In this document: piece after piece, positions 26,007-34,086 of the stretch
Layout: the number at the start of each line of letters is the position of its first letter
How positions within the stretch are numbered: the first letter of the stretch is position 1
Assembly (NCBI RefSeq): GCF_900116235.1
Contig: NZ_FPAA01000008.1
Span: 1-64,000 of the forward strand
Reading direction: 5' to 3'
Source: Marininema halotolerans
GTDB taxonomy: Bacteria; Bacillota; Bacilli; Thermoactinomycetales; DSM-45169
DNA: 64,000 bases
The notes under the pieces: generated by a model
Told to the model about the DNA's origin: nothing
Seen by the model: only the letters and a program-made list of their open reading frames with translations
The model's database searches: none
Position numbers and translations under genes: made by a program

Positions 26007-26489
26007 TTATGGGACAAAGCCACCTTTAAGGTTTTCTGAGAAGCATCCTTCTAACTGTGATCGATGGTGCTGATCATGATCGATCGCTTCTTGGATATAT
26101 TCCGCTAAGGTGAGAGTGTGCTTCCCCATTCGTAACGTTCGTCCCCAATCCTCAGGAGGCATCCGATTTAAAAACCGAAGTAATCCTTCACGGAACGTCA
26201 AGAACTGCTTGATCACCTCATGGCAGGATACCCCCGAACAGGCCCAAATGGAAGCTTTACGATTCATATTTTCTATAGTTAGTTCACTCCAAGTTTCACG
26301 AGTGAAATCATCAGGTAAAGCATATTCAACCAAATATCGATCCCAAAAATGAAGATGGGCAACCACCTCAATCGCCGACCATTTTCCCTCAGCAATCGGC
26401 TTTCTCCACTGATCCGTTGAAACTGTCGCTAGCGATCGGATAAAGTAGGTCATCTCACCAAGCTGTTGGCATCGTTTAATGGTATTCAC
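26007..26489 (-). CDS. DinB-like (YfiT superfamily) putative metal-dependent protein
   Basis: I choose GTG 26489, 8 nt after GAAGGGAG, giving 160 aa; the frame extends 13 codons upstream to a TTG with no binding site. The four-helix DinB fold is suggested by SLATVSTDQW, KWSAIEVVAHLHFWDRYL and AIDHDQHHRSQL, the last two holding the three metal-binding His residues. Members include bacillithiol transferases and damage-induced proteins. The substrate is unknown. Confidence 0.82.
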   Translation of the reverse strand: MNTIKRCQQLGEMTYFIRSLATVSTDQWRKPIAEGKWSAIEVVAHLHFWDRYLVEYALPDDFTRETWSELTIENMNRKASIWACSGVSCHEVIKQFLTFREGLLRFLNRMPPEDWGRTLRMGKHTLTLAEYIQEAIDHDQHHRSQLEGCFSENLKGGFVP

Positions 26490-26635
26490 AAGATGACTCC
26501 CTTCCTGCGCTCCCCCTTTAAACAACAAGGAACGTGGATGTTTGTTTTTTTATCCTTCTTTCAACAATATCGGGAGTAGATCCTTCTTTTCTCATTCTTC
26601 CTAAAGTTTCTTTCAAGAGCCTCACCTAGGAGAAA

Positions 26636-26660
26636 AAGAAGGCAACATCATGCCTTCTTT
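26636..26660 (-). terminator. Terminator of the SRPBCC gene
   Basis: AAGAAGGCA / TGCCTTCTT stem followed on the minus strand by T-rich sequence. Confidence 0.65.
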
Positions 26661-26766
26661 AACTGTTCGTTCATCGATAATTGAACCATAGGTATATCGC
26701 AGGGAGAACTTCAATTATTCAGCCTTCACTACACCCTGAATCGATTTAGTTGTACCGAATAACCAA

Positions 26767-27258
26767 CTAGGAATCCCCTTGATCACTAGTCAGTTGTTCA
26801 GCATATTTTTTCATATATTTACCTCTCATTAATAAGAACTCCCTCATATATTTTGCTAACATCACCCCGTCAACGAACTTCCCAAGAACCCCAAATGGAG
26901 AGGAATAGTCGAATACATCGATCAGCTTTGTACCCGAGTCGATTTTTATAAAGAAGTGTTCATGCTTGAACCTTTTAAATGGCCCTTTCGTCATTTCATC
27001 GACAAAGTAGGTTGGGTAGATCAGTTGGGTAACCTTTGATGTTAAACGGAATGTAATCCCCAGATGCACCGCTTCCCATGTAACACTTTCACCCAATTGA
27101 ATGTGACCCGATGTTCTCCCTGCAATTGCCTTTTCCTTTGTCGTCGCCGTTGATTTCATATGGATATTGATATCCCTTGCTACGTCAAAGCAAACATGGA
27201 TGGGGGCATGGATATTCACTTCGGTTCGTATGATAGGCACTCGTCTCACCCCCTTCAT
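26767..27258 (-). CDS. SRPBCC-fold ligand-binding protein
   Basis: 163 aa from ATG 27258 (AGAGGAAAAGAA upstream); a longer frame to 27327 encodes only a lysine-rich run. The order RTEVNIHAPIHVCFDVARDINIH, a central TWEAVHLGITFRLTSKV, DEMTKGPFKRFKHEHFF and a long C-terminal helix match the START/SRPBCC superfamily. It probably binds a small hydrophobic ligand. No neighbouring genes reveal its role. Confidence 0.8.
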   Translation of the reverse strand: MKGVRRVPIIRTEVNIHAPIHVCFDVARDINIHMKSTATTKEKAIAGRTSGHIQLGESVTWEAVHLGITFRLTSKVTQLIYPTYFVDEMTKGPFKRFKHEHFFIKIDSGTKLIDVFDYSSPFGVLGKFVDGVMLAKYMREFLLMRGKYMKKYAEQLTSDQGDS

Positions 27259-27524
27259 TTCTTTTCCTCTCTTTTTTTTACCCTCTTCGCCCCTCGCTTT
27301 GGACCCATGGTATTGAATTAAAAACATCCATCAACCTCTTTCCCCAAGCCGTTGTCGTCACACCTATTATCCTATTTAAATAAAGGCCTAATTTCCTCAC
27401 AATAATTTCTATTAAACATATACTATCGTGTCGGGGTCCATCCATAGAAAACATTAAATAGAAAAGACATCTTCAAAGTATAGAGTGTTATATTTATTGA
27501 TTAAGAAGGGATTGGGGTAGCAGT

Positions 27525-28457
27525 ATGACAAATCCAAAGGTCAGCATATTAATACCGGCTTTTAATAAACCACTTCTTTTTAAAAAAGCGCTTGAAAGTG
27601 CCTTGCAGCAAACTTATGATCCTATCGAAATTATCATCTGTGATGACAGTACCAACTACGACACCCACGATGTGGTCCAGCCATATTTAAAAAAATATAG
27701 CCATATACGTTACTTTAAGAATGGGGTTAATCTGGGGCAATTTCTAAACGACCTAAAGTTGCTCGAGTTATCCACTGGGGAATATATCAATTATTTAATG
27801 GATGATGATTTATTTCATCCCCAGAAAATTGAAAAAATGATGCGCTATTTCACTCATTATCAACATCAAACGATTACACTTGTTACTTCTCACCGCCTCA
27901 CCGTCAATATCGAAGGAGAAGTCATTCCCAATAATGACCCCTCTTTCACAAAATTATACGAATATGATTCCATTGTTGAAGGCGCGCAATTTGCTGATTT
28001 TATGTTAAAGATCGGTAATTGCATTGGCGAACCCACCACCGTGTTATTTAAAAAAGAAGACTTAAAAGATCCCTTTGGTGTCTATGCAAATCGACCCTAT
28101 GGATGCAATGTGGATATGGCTACATGGATGAGTCTGTTAGAAAAAGGAAAACTCGTATACATCGCTGAACCTTTAAGTTATTATCGCTCTCATGAAGGAC
28201 AACAATCCAAAGATTTAAAAATGATTATCTATGGCGCTGTTGACTTAGGACATATGGTAAGTGAAGCCTATAATCGAGGTTTATTACAGCAAGCGAATGT
28301 ACGTTCAAAAGCCATCGCACGTAGTTTAGTCTATATCGATTTTGCAATGAATACGATTCAAAAGAATAGCACAAGCAAGGTATATAAAAGAGAAATCACT
28401 GAATTATTATATTATAAAAGGGTGTTAGAAAACGTCGTTTTATCGAGCCCCCAATAG
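27525..28457 (+). CDS. GT2 family glycosyltransferase
   Basis: 310 aa with a GT-A fold: VSILIPAFNKP at the start, IIICDDSTN, GVNLGQF and the metal-binding DDD in YLMDDDLFHP. A later VDMATWMSLLEKG occupies the acceptor region. It has no membrane helix. Base composition is more AT-rich than its neighbours, suggesting exchange of surface-polysaccharide genes. It stands alone, so the product sugar is unknown. Confidence 0.9.
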   Translation: MTNPKVSILIPAFNKPLLFKKALESALQQTYDPIEIIICDDSTNYDTHDVVQPYLKKYSHIRYFKNGVNLGQFLNDLKLLELSTGEYINYLMDDDLFHPQKIEKMMRYFTHYQHQTITLVTSHRLTVNIEGEVIPNNDPSFTKLYEYDSIVEGAQFADFMLKIGNCIGEPTTVLFKKEDLKDPFGVYANRPYGCNVDMATWMSLLEKGKLVYIAEPLSYYRSHEGQQSKDLKMIIYGAVDLGHMVSEAYNRGLLQQANVRSKAIARSLVYIDFAMNTIQKNSTSKVYKREITELLYYKRVLENVVLSSPQ

Positions 28458-28522
28458 AACCCTCTAAAGTATTTTATTGAATAGGATTTAAGGCTGGATA
28501 TCCTCACTCACCCACTTCACCC

Positions 28523-28551
28523 TTGACAAATGGTTTTCAAAGCATTATTCT
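28523..28551 (+). promoter_or_regulatory. Promoter of the purine permease gene
   Basis: -35 TTGACA (28523-28528), 17-bp spacer, -10 TATTCT (28546-28551); near consensus. Confidence 0.75.
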
Positions 28552-28557
28552 GTTGTG

Positions 28558-28738
28558 CAATAGAATGACACCGAGTACGGGGAAGGTTGCTCCTAATTGC
28601 TTCCTACCCCTCGTTGCCGACTGCAGGCAGCTTGGACGCCGCTGGACGGAGTCCGACGAAGCCGCGGATATAATGGGAGGGTTCCTCCTATGTACCGCGG
28701 TTTTTTATATGCATCAACACAATAGGGGAGGATTTCAT
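28558..28738 (+). promoter_or_regulatory. Structured 5' leader with attenuator, candidate riboswitch
   Basis: About 180 nt separate the promoter from the permease start. It can fold a first arm (GGGGAAGG with CCTACCCC, about 28577-28614), small stems in 28616-28655 and then a strong intrinsic terminator (28662-28706). The segment CCGCTGG (28639-28645) could pair with the 5' terminator arm CCGCGG and act as antiterminator. It lacks the conserved core of the guanine riboswitch. The ligand is unknown. Confidence 0.55.
28662..28706 (+). terminator. Leader terminator upstream of the purine permease
   Basis: CCGCGG...GGGAGG, loop GTT, CCTCCTA...CCGCGG followed by TTTTTT, ending 32 nt before the permease ATG. 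A terminator inside a leader indicates attenuation. Confidence 0.8.
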
Positions 28739-30121
28739 ATGTCAACGGGTAAGCCAATGATAGAGACACAATCTGACGTCCATCCCGATAACCGTTCATT
28801 CCCTTCCTCTGGATGGCTCAATCGTCTGTTTAAACTGCGTGAACGCAGGACCAACCTTCGCACCGAACTCCTTGCAGGTCTTACGACTTTTTTAACCATG
28901 AGTTACATCATTATTGTTTGCCCGATCATCCTCTCGGAAGCAGGCATCCCACGGGAAGCAGCAACCGCCGCCACTATTTTCTCAAGTGTATTTTGCACCC
29001 TAGCCTTTGCGCTCTGGGCCAATTTTCCCGTCGCGTTGGCTCCTGGAATGGGACTGATCTCTTTTTTCACGTACACCGTCGTCCTTGGTCAAGGACTCTC
29101 CTGGCAAACCGCATTGGGAGCCGTATTTATCTCGGGGGTTGTCTTTTTATTACTTACCCTTACAGGACTGCGACGTGCCCTCTTTGAAGCGGTCCCGCGC
29201 ACACTTCGTTCCGCCATCACCGTAGGTATCGGTCTCTTTATCGCCTTTATCGGGCTGAAGAACGCTGGGATCGTCGTCGCTAATGAGGCAACTTTTGTCT
29301 CCCTCGGTTCCATCACCCAACCGAGCACCGCACTGGCTGCTGGCGGCATTCTCCTTGCGGCGTACCTTTCAGCACGCCGCATCAAAGGAGCACTTCTTCT
29401 GAGTATTCTTGCCTTAACCATCGGGGCGATGGCATTCGGGATTACAAAATCGCCACAAGGCGTAGGCGATATTTTCTCCTTCTCACTTCCTGATATCGCT
29501 CCGACATGGATGGCGATGGATATTAAAGGAGCATTGGCCTATGGGATCGTACCCATCATCTTTTCCTTCACCATCGTTGAGCTCTTTGATAACATGGCTA
29601 CCCTGATGGGATTATCGAAACGAGCGGGTTTAATGAAGAAAGACGGTACCATCCCAAACCTGAACCGTGCATTGCAGGCTGATGCAGTGGGCACCATGGC
29701 AAGTGCTGCCTTAGGAGCTACCGCACTCAACGCATACGTTGAAAATGCCACCGGGATCTCTGAAGGGGGACGCACAGGACTTACGGCACTGGTAACCGGC
29801 CTACTTTTCCTCCTTTGTCTCTTTTTCATTCCACTCGTTTCCCTCATCCCTGCAATGGCGACCGCTCCGATCTTAGTCTTAGTGGGAGCCATGATGTTGC
29901 AAGAAGTGAAAGAAATTCCGATGGATGATGTGACGGAAACCGTACCAGCTTTCTTAACGATGGTCATGACCCCCCTCACCTTTAGTATTGCAGAAGGATT
30001 AGCCTTTGGTTTTATCTCTTTCACGGTGCTTAAGTTGCTGACTGGACGAAGAAAAGAAATGCACTGGTCCATGATTCTCATTTCAGCGGCATTTCTCGTC
30101 AACTTTGCTTATCATGGATAA
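28739..30121 (+). CDS. NCS2/AzgA-family purine (adenine/guanine/hypoxanthine) permease
   Basis: 460 aa from ATG 28739 (AGGGGAGGA upstream); upstream in-frame codons belong to the leader. It has about 12-14 membrane helices. Family segments include LTTFLTMSYIIIV, NFPVALAPGMGLISFFTY, the central SFTIVELFDNMATLMGLS and NAYVENATGISEGGRTGLT. It imports purine bases by proton symport. With the adenine deaminase in the microcompartment operon 8 kb away it could feed purine breakdown, though the link is inference. Confidence 0.94.
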   Translation: MSTGKPMIETQSDVHPDNRSFPSSGWLNRLFKLRERRTNLRTELLAGLTTFLTMSYIIIVCPIILSEAGIPREAATAATIFSSVFCTLAFALWANFPVALAPGMGLISFFTYTVVLGQGLSWQTALGAVFISGVVFLLLTLTGLRRALFEAVPRTLRSAITVGIGLFIAFIGLKNAGIVVANEATFVSLGSITQPSTALAAGGILLAAYLSARRIKGALLLSILALTIGAMAFGITKSPQGVGDIFSFSLPDIAPTWMAMDIKGALAYGIVPIIFSFTIVELFDNMATLMGLSKRAGLMKKDGTIPNLNRALQADAVGTMASAALGATALNAYVENATGISEGGRTGLTALVTGLLFLLCLFFIPLVSLIPAMATAPILVLVGAMMLQEVKEIPMDDVTETVPAFLTMVMTPLTFSIAEGLAFGFISFTVLKLLTGRRKEMHWSMILISAAFLVNFAYHG

Positions 30122-30137
30122 GGCTTTATCCTCGTAG

Positions 30138-30186
30138 GATCAAAGAACGTCGCCAGAGTGTATCACTCTGGCGACGTTCTTTGATT
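30138..30186. terminator. Terminator of the purine permease gene
   Basis: A perfect stem of about 20 bp (ATCAAAGAACGTCGCCAGAG and its complement) followed by TTATT. Confidence 0.85.
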
Positions 30187-30328
30187 TATTCACCATTATT
30201 CGAGAGGTCACTTCTTTCACTTACCCTTGATATCCGATGAAGAGTTCGTTGAAACCATTTAAGAACCAATAAGATCAGGTTGAGCTTTCATCATTCAATG
30301 ATCCAATGATTTTCTGCATAAATCTTAG

Positions 30329-30889
30329 CTACGAATTGCGTAAGCTCGAAGAATCGATCACAAGAAAATAACGACACGCTTCCTCCCCCATATTGATAAA
30401 CTCATGGGTACCATTCGCTTCGTAAAACAAGGAATCTCCACTTTCTAAAATAAAAGTAGACTCATCAAGTCTCACTTTCAACGTTCCTACCTCGACATAA
30501 ATGTGTTCATGCACATTCCGTTGATGAGCAGGAAACGTTCCTGTGGAACAACCAACGGGAAGAATATTGAGCACAAACTCCACACCCCTAGAAGGCAGTG
30601 TAGGAGAAAGTAAGCGCCGCTCAAGCCCAGATTGTTCATCATATAATATCGGGCGTTTATCTTTCTTCGTTACAATGATTTCCTTTTTTCTTGTTGGTTC
30701 TTCGATCACTTGCGATACAGTAATTTGTAACGCTTCAACGATTTCACAAAGTAAATTTATTGTAGGGTTTTTTTCACCCCTTTCGATTTTGGAAAGCATT
30801 GATCGACTTACCCCTGAGCGGTCTGAGAGATCTTGCAGGGAGTACCCTTTTTTTAGACGATACTGTTTTAACCTGAGACCTACATTCAT
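30329..30889 (-). CDS. XRE-family regulator with C-terminal cupin domain
   Basis: 186 aa. The N-terminal helix-turn-helix (about 1-60) has LQDLSDRSGVSRSMLSKIERGEKNP. The C-terminal cupin (about 105-180) has the metal/ligand segment HQRNVHEHIYVEVG and DSLFYEANGTHEF. Such regulators bind a small molecule in the cupin. It is divergent from the lactate-permease gene and the gap holds two near-identical palindromes, so it probably represses both (inference). AGGAGG precedes ATG. Confidence 0.92.
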   Translation of the reverse strand: MNVGLRLKQYRLKKGYSLQDLSDRSGVSRSMLSKIERGEKNPTINLLCEIVEALQITVSQVIEEPTRKKEIIVTKKDKRPILYDEQSGLERRLLSPTLPSRGVEFVLNILPVGCSTGTFPAHQRNVHEHIYVEVGTLKVRLDESTFILESGDSLFYEANGTHEFINMGEEACRYFLVIDSSSLRNS

Positions 30890-30901
30890 TTTTCCGCCTC
30901 C

Positions 30902-30920
30902 TGTATACTATAGTATATAT
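30902..30920. promoter_or_regulatory. Palindromic operator 1
   Basis: TGTATACTATAGTATATAT, a 14-bp perfect core TATACTATAGTATA, lies 12 nt before the regulator start and overlaps its leader/promoter. Confidence 0.7.
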
Positions 30921-30978
30921 AATTGCGACCTATATACATTAATATACCCTTTTATCATTGTGTATAATACCGAACAAA

Positions 30979-30996
30979 TGTATACTATAGTATACA
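30979..30996. promoter_or_regulatory. Palindromic operator 2
   Basis: TGTATACTATAGTATACA is a perfect 18-bp palindrome, just downstream of a -10 like TATAAT (30963-30968) and 21 nt before the permease start. It shares its core with operator 1. Confidence 0.75.
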
Positions 30997-31017
30997 TTAT
31001 GAGAGGAGGAACACCAT

Positions 31018-32508
31018 ATGGTTTTTTCGCTTGCAATGGTTCCCATTCTTATCGTGTTTGTGTGGATATTCCTTTTTAAACGATCGTCGATCGAGGCCGG
31101 TATTCTCGCATGTATGATCGCATCGCTAATTGGAATGGTGTCCAATTCCTTCTCCTTGGTGACACCGGATATTTTGGGCGCAATTCTCAAAAGTGCACTA
31201 ACCACTTCGATGGTCGCCTATATCTTGTTCTTCGGTATTCTGCTATTTCATTTAATGAATGAAGCTGGCGCGATACAAGGGATCGCATCTTTTGTATCGC
31301 AAACCACCAATAATCCCACGAGACAAGTTCTTCTTTTAGCCGTTGCATTTTCACCCCTGGTTGAATCCGCCGGTGGATTTGGTTTAGCCATCATTGTCAT
31401 TGCTCCAATTTTGATAACGTTAGGTTTTAATCGAACCAAAGCCATCGTGATCTCATTATTAAGCTTAACCGCTGTTCCTTGGGGGGCTTTAGCTACAGGA
31501 ACTGTGATTGGGGCAAATTTATCCGGTCTTCCTTTACATGAATTGGGGGTAGGTAGTGCCATTCTCTCCATCCCCACATTTTTATATTTTTCAATTGTAA
31601 TGACCTACATCAGTGGCGGGTTTAACGCCTTACGCAAACACCTGTTAGAAGTTTTATTCGTTACCATTTCCTTATCCCTTGCCATTTGGTTTTTTAGTCG
31701 CTATATCAGCGTCGAGCTGGCAGGTGTTTTCGGAGCCATTATTGCATTATCGACCGAAATGTTCCTCATTCGAATCACTGAAAGAAAACCCAAATTAGCG
31801 GGAGCCCCCCATGCCACCCCCTCAATTTTCCGCACCATGAGCCCCTATTTTTTATTGATTCTACTGCTTTTTATCACTCGAACATTGCCAGTATTAGAAA
31901 CTCACCTAAAAAGCATAGTTGTATGGCATTGGCCCCAATATGACTTTAAACTCCCCCTCCTTTACTCCCCTGGGTTCTGTCTATTGTTGGTTTGTCTTTA
32001 TACCCTCGTGAACTATCGTCTTTCGCTACTGATGATCATTCAATCCCTTAAAAGGACAATTATGCAGATTATTCCCGTTCTCTTATCAACACTGGGGTTT
32101 GTGGCAATGGCTCATCTTATGGATCAATCCGGAATGACTCATGTTCTCTCCTCTTCCGCTGCCCAATTTTTCGGATTCGCTTTCCTATATTTTTCACCCT
32201 TAATTGGAGGATTGGGAGGGTTTCTTACTGGAAGTAATACGGGCTCGAATGCGATGTTTATGCAATTACAATTAAAAACGGCACATCATCTCCCCATGAA
32301 TCCCGACCTGATTGCCTACGCACAAAATACCAGTTCATCGCATTTAACCATGGCCAGTCCCTCCAGAGTTGTCCTGGCTACATCCATCGGGAAAATTCCT
32401 AACCAAGAGAATAGAATCTTACGAACCCTATTCCTTATTGGCTTAGGTACTTTATTGCTATTAATCATCGAAGTGGGGATCGGACAAACACTTTTAGCAC
32501 CAACATGA
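31018..32508 (+). CDS. lldP: L-lactate permease family transporter
   Basis: 496 aa with about 13 membrane helices. Family landmarks are VAFSPLVESAGGFGLAI, SLTAVPWGALATGT and the C-terminal GGFLTGSNTGSNAMF, followed by NTSSSHLTMASPSRV. The LctP family imports lactate (or glycolate) with protons. It is shorter than typical LldP (about 550 aa), mainly in the loop after helix 7. GAGAGGAGGAA precedes ATG. It is controlled by palindromic operators next to the XRE-cupin gene. Confidence 0.9.
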   Translation: MVFSLAMVPILIVFVWIFLFKRSSIEAGILACMIASLIGMVSNSFSLVTPDILGAILKSALTTSMVAYILFFGILLFHLMNEAGAIQGIASFVSQTTNNPTRQVLLLAVAFSPLVESAGGFGLAIIVIAPILITLGFNRTKAIVISLLSLTAVPWGALATGTVIGANLSGLPLHELGVGSAILSIPTFLYFSIVMTYISGGFNALRKHLLEVLFVTISLSLAIWFFSRYISVELAGVFGAIIALSTEMFLIRITERKPKLAGAPHATPSIFRTMSPYFLLILLLFITRTLPVLETHLKSIVVWHWPQYDFKLPLLYSPGFCLLLVCLYTLVNYRLSLLMIIQSLKRTIMQIIPVLLSTLGFVAMAHLMDQSGMTHVLSSSAAQFFGFAFLYFSPLIGGLGGFLTGSNTGSNAMFMQLQLKTAHHLPMNPDLIAYAQNTSSSHLTMASPSRVVLATSIGKIPNQENRILRTLFLIGLGTLLLLIIEVGIGQTLLAPT

Positions 32509-32545
32509 AGTCACTTCAAAATTAAAATACTACACATCACAATTA

Positions 32546-32567
32546 CCTTATACTATATAATATAGAT
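32546..32567. promoter_or_regulatory. Third, degenerate copy of the palindrome
   Basis: TTATACTATATAATATAGATAA is an imperfect inverted repeat related to the two operators near 30.9-31.0 kb. It lies between the permease stop and the next small gene, so it may bring that gene under the same regulator. Confidence 0.4.
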
Positions 32568-32643
32568 AATTAATACAATTGAATTTGTTTGATGCATGAA
32601 ACCTGATAAAGGATTTAACCATTATCCATCTGGAGGTGTACAG

Positions 32644-32859
32644 ATGGATACAATTAGCCTAGTCCTGTTGGGTTTAGGAGCGATTATGTTGTTTGCAGCG
32701 AAGGCGGCAATGGGCAATCGCGACGGTGATTATATGGATGCTGAAATTGAACGAATGAAACCTCAGCAGGAGAAACAAAAAGATGCCAATCGTTCGGTCA
32801 TTTATCTTTGTATTGGATTGGCATTCGTCATTGCTGGAATTAGTTTATCCATCGTTTAA
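32644..32859 (+). CDS. Small membrane protein, 71 aa
   Basis: The start ATG 32644 has TGGAGGTG 7 nt upstream; an ATG at 32596 lacks one. Two hydrophobic helices (about 4-22 and 53-70) flank a hydrophilic loop (DAEIERMKPQQEKQKDAN). It begins MDTISLVLLGLGAI. I recognise no family. A strong terminator follows. Confidence 0.65.
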   Translation: MDTISLVLLGLGAIMLFAAKAAMGNRDGDYMDAEIERMKPQQEKQKDANRSVIYLCIGLAFVIAGISLSIV

Positions 32860-32936
32860 CCACTACGCTGTTGTAAGAGATAAGGGAAAAGGGATTCTTA
32901 AAGTGGATAGGATATAATTTACAGTGAAACATACCG

Positions 32937-32980
32937 ATAAAAACGAAAAGCCTACTTACTAAGTAGGCTTTTCGTTTTTA
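32937..32980. terminator. Terminator after the small membrane gene
   Basis: A near-perfect 20-bp stem TAAAAACGAAAAGCCTACTT with complement, flanked by A/T runs. The stretch 32990-33200 beyond it is very AT-rich and holds no gene I can support. Confidence 0.85.
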
Positions 32981-33200
32981 TATTAGAACCAACCTTGTAC
33001 CAAAAGTTAACTTTTCATTTAAGCACAGAATATATGTTAATAAAACCCATGTAAAATAAAGCAAATATACAATTAGATATTTATAAATATAATAAATTTT
33101 TTAGATTATTTTAAATATTTTATTCTTTTATTTTAATTTTTAATTTTAAAATTCCTTATTTTTTACCTATTTTTAGTACATTACCTCTTAGGAATACTGC

Positions 33201-33608
33201 CTAATTAACACGCCTGCTCCATAATCTTAAAAATAACTCATCCATTAACCAATATAATAAAAAAGTAATATTTAGTGTATAATATAGAATAAATACAAAT
33301 GAATTAACCAACTTATTATCAATAGTACTAAAAAGAGGGATAATTAAAAACGGAATAAACGAGAAAGTCATATGAATAAAAAACGAAATTAACCATCGAT
33401 ATTGATATTTTTTTGATATAAAATCAGAAAGAACGGAAACTGGAAGGACAAAAATAATTAATACAGGACCCAAATAAAATAAATACATTAAAAAAATATT
33501 AATCTTATCATCGAAATTAAATTCCGTAGGGATAATGTTAATTAGCAATAATAATATTAATAATAAACCCATTAACGCTAATGATTTTCTTAATAATATA
33601 TTTTTCAT
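33201..33608 (-). CDS. Hypothetical membrane protein in AT-rich patch
   Basis: 135 aa with four predicted membrane helices (about 8-25, 37-58, 70-92 and 103-121) and a C-terminal RLWSRR. TTGGAGGAATATAA precedes ATG. I do not recognise it. The gene and surrounding DNA are clearly more AT-rich than the rest of the window, with Asn/Ile/Phe-rich codons, which suggests transfer from another source. Confidence 0.6.
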   Translation of the reverse strand: MKNILLRKSLALMGLLLILLLLINIIPTEFNFDDKINIFLMYLFYLGPVLIIFVLPVSVLSDFISKKYQYRWLISFFIHMTFSFIPFLIIPLFSTIDNKLVNSFVFILYYTLNITFLLYWLMDELFLRLWSRRVN

Positions 33609-33637
33609 TTATATTCCTCCAATATTATTTTGTAAAT

Positions 33638-33808
33638 CTAACAAAATTCCCCCGCAAACCCACGCTTAACTGTTCCAGGTAATGTTTCTCCAGGTATTTG
33701 TCCATCGCCTGGTAGGAGATAGAATATGCCATCTTGATCTTTGTGTTTAATTACAAGTAGTTTATTTTCATGAATCAAAATCGCTTTTGCAGAGTTTCTT
33801 ATTTTCAT
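33638..33808 (-). pseudogene. Truncated Nudix hydrolase remnant
   Basis: From ATG 33808 (AAAGGAG 4-5 nt upstream) the frame encodes 56 aa starting MKIRNSAKAILI. It matches the start of a Nudix domain, including LPGDGQIPGETLPGTVKRGF. In an intact enzyme the box should read GX5EX7REUXEEXGU; here the RE-EE part is RG...GE and the frame stops immediately afterwards. The rest of the domain is missing, replaced by the AT-rich membrane gene. I infer decay by deletion or insertion. Confidence 0.75.
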
Positions 33809-33967
33809 TTTAACTCCTTTCCGACCCTTATTTAACCACTCAAGAAGCGCCACGGTCACAATCATAAATATATTGCCATTGTACGAATGAAACTAACATC
33901 AATCGATCACCCCTAAATACATTCAATTTAACTCCTCATGGATCCTACAACCCACACCAAAAAGATG

Positions 33968-34023
33968 CGTGCTAGCCTTCCCAATCCATGTTCAAGGGAA
34001 GTCCTGCACCCATCTTTTTTTCT
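33968..34023 (-). terminator. Terminator of the microcompartment operon
   Basis: AAAAGATG...TGC and GCA...CATCTTTT arms enclose an inner CTTCCC/GGGAAG stem, with T-rich sequence after the minus-strand arm. It lies about 65 nt past the last gene of the operon. Confidence 0.65.
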
Positions 34024-34086
34024 CCAACAATTATCCAATGAGTAAGACTTACGTCCTCTCTTTTTCACTCGAGGAGCACACCTCCT

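Noticed and set aside
28558-28706. Guanine (purine) riboswitch in the permease leader
   Set aside because: The conserved loop sequences of that class are not present; only a structured leader with terminator is claimed.
28523-28738. N-terminal extension of the purine permease from TTG 28523
   Set aside because: This part covers the promoter and a leader terminator; ATG 28739 has an ideal binding site.
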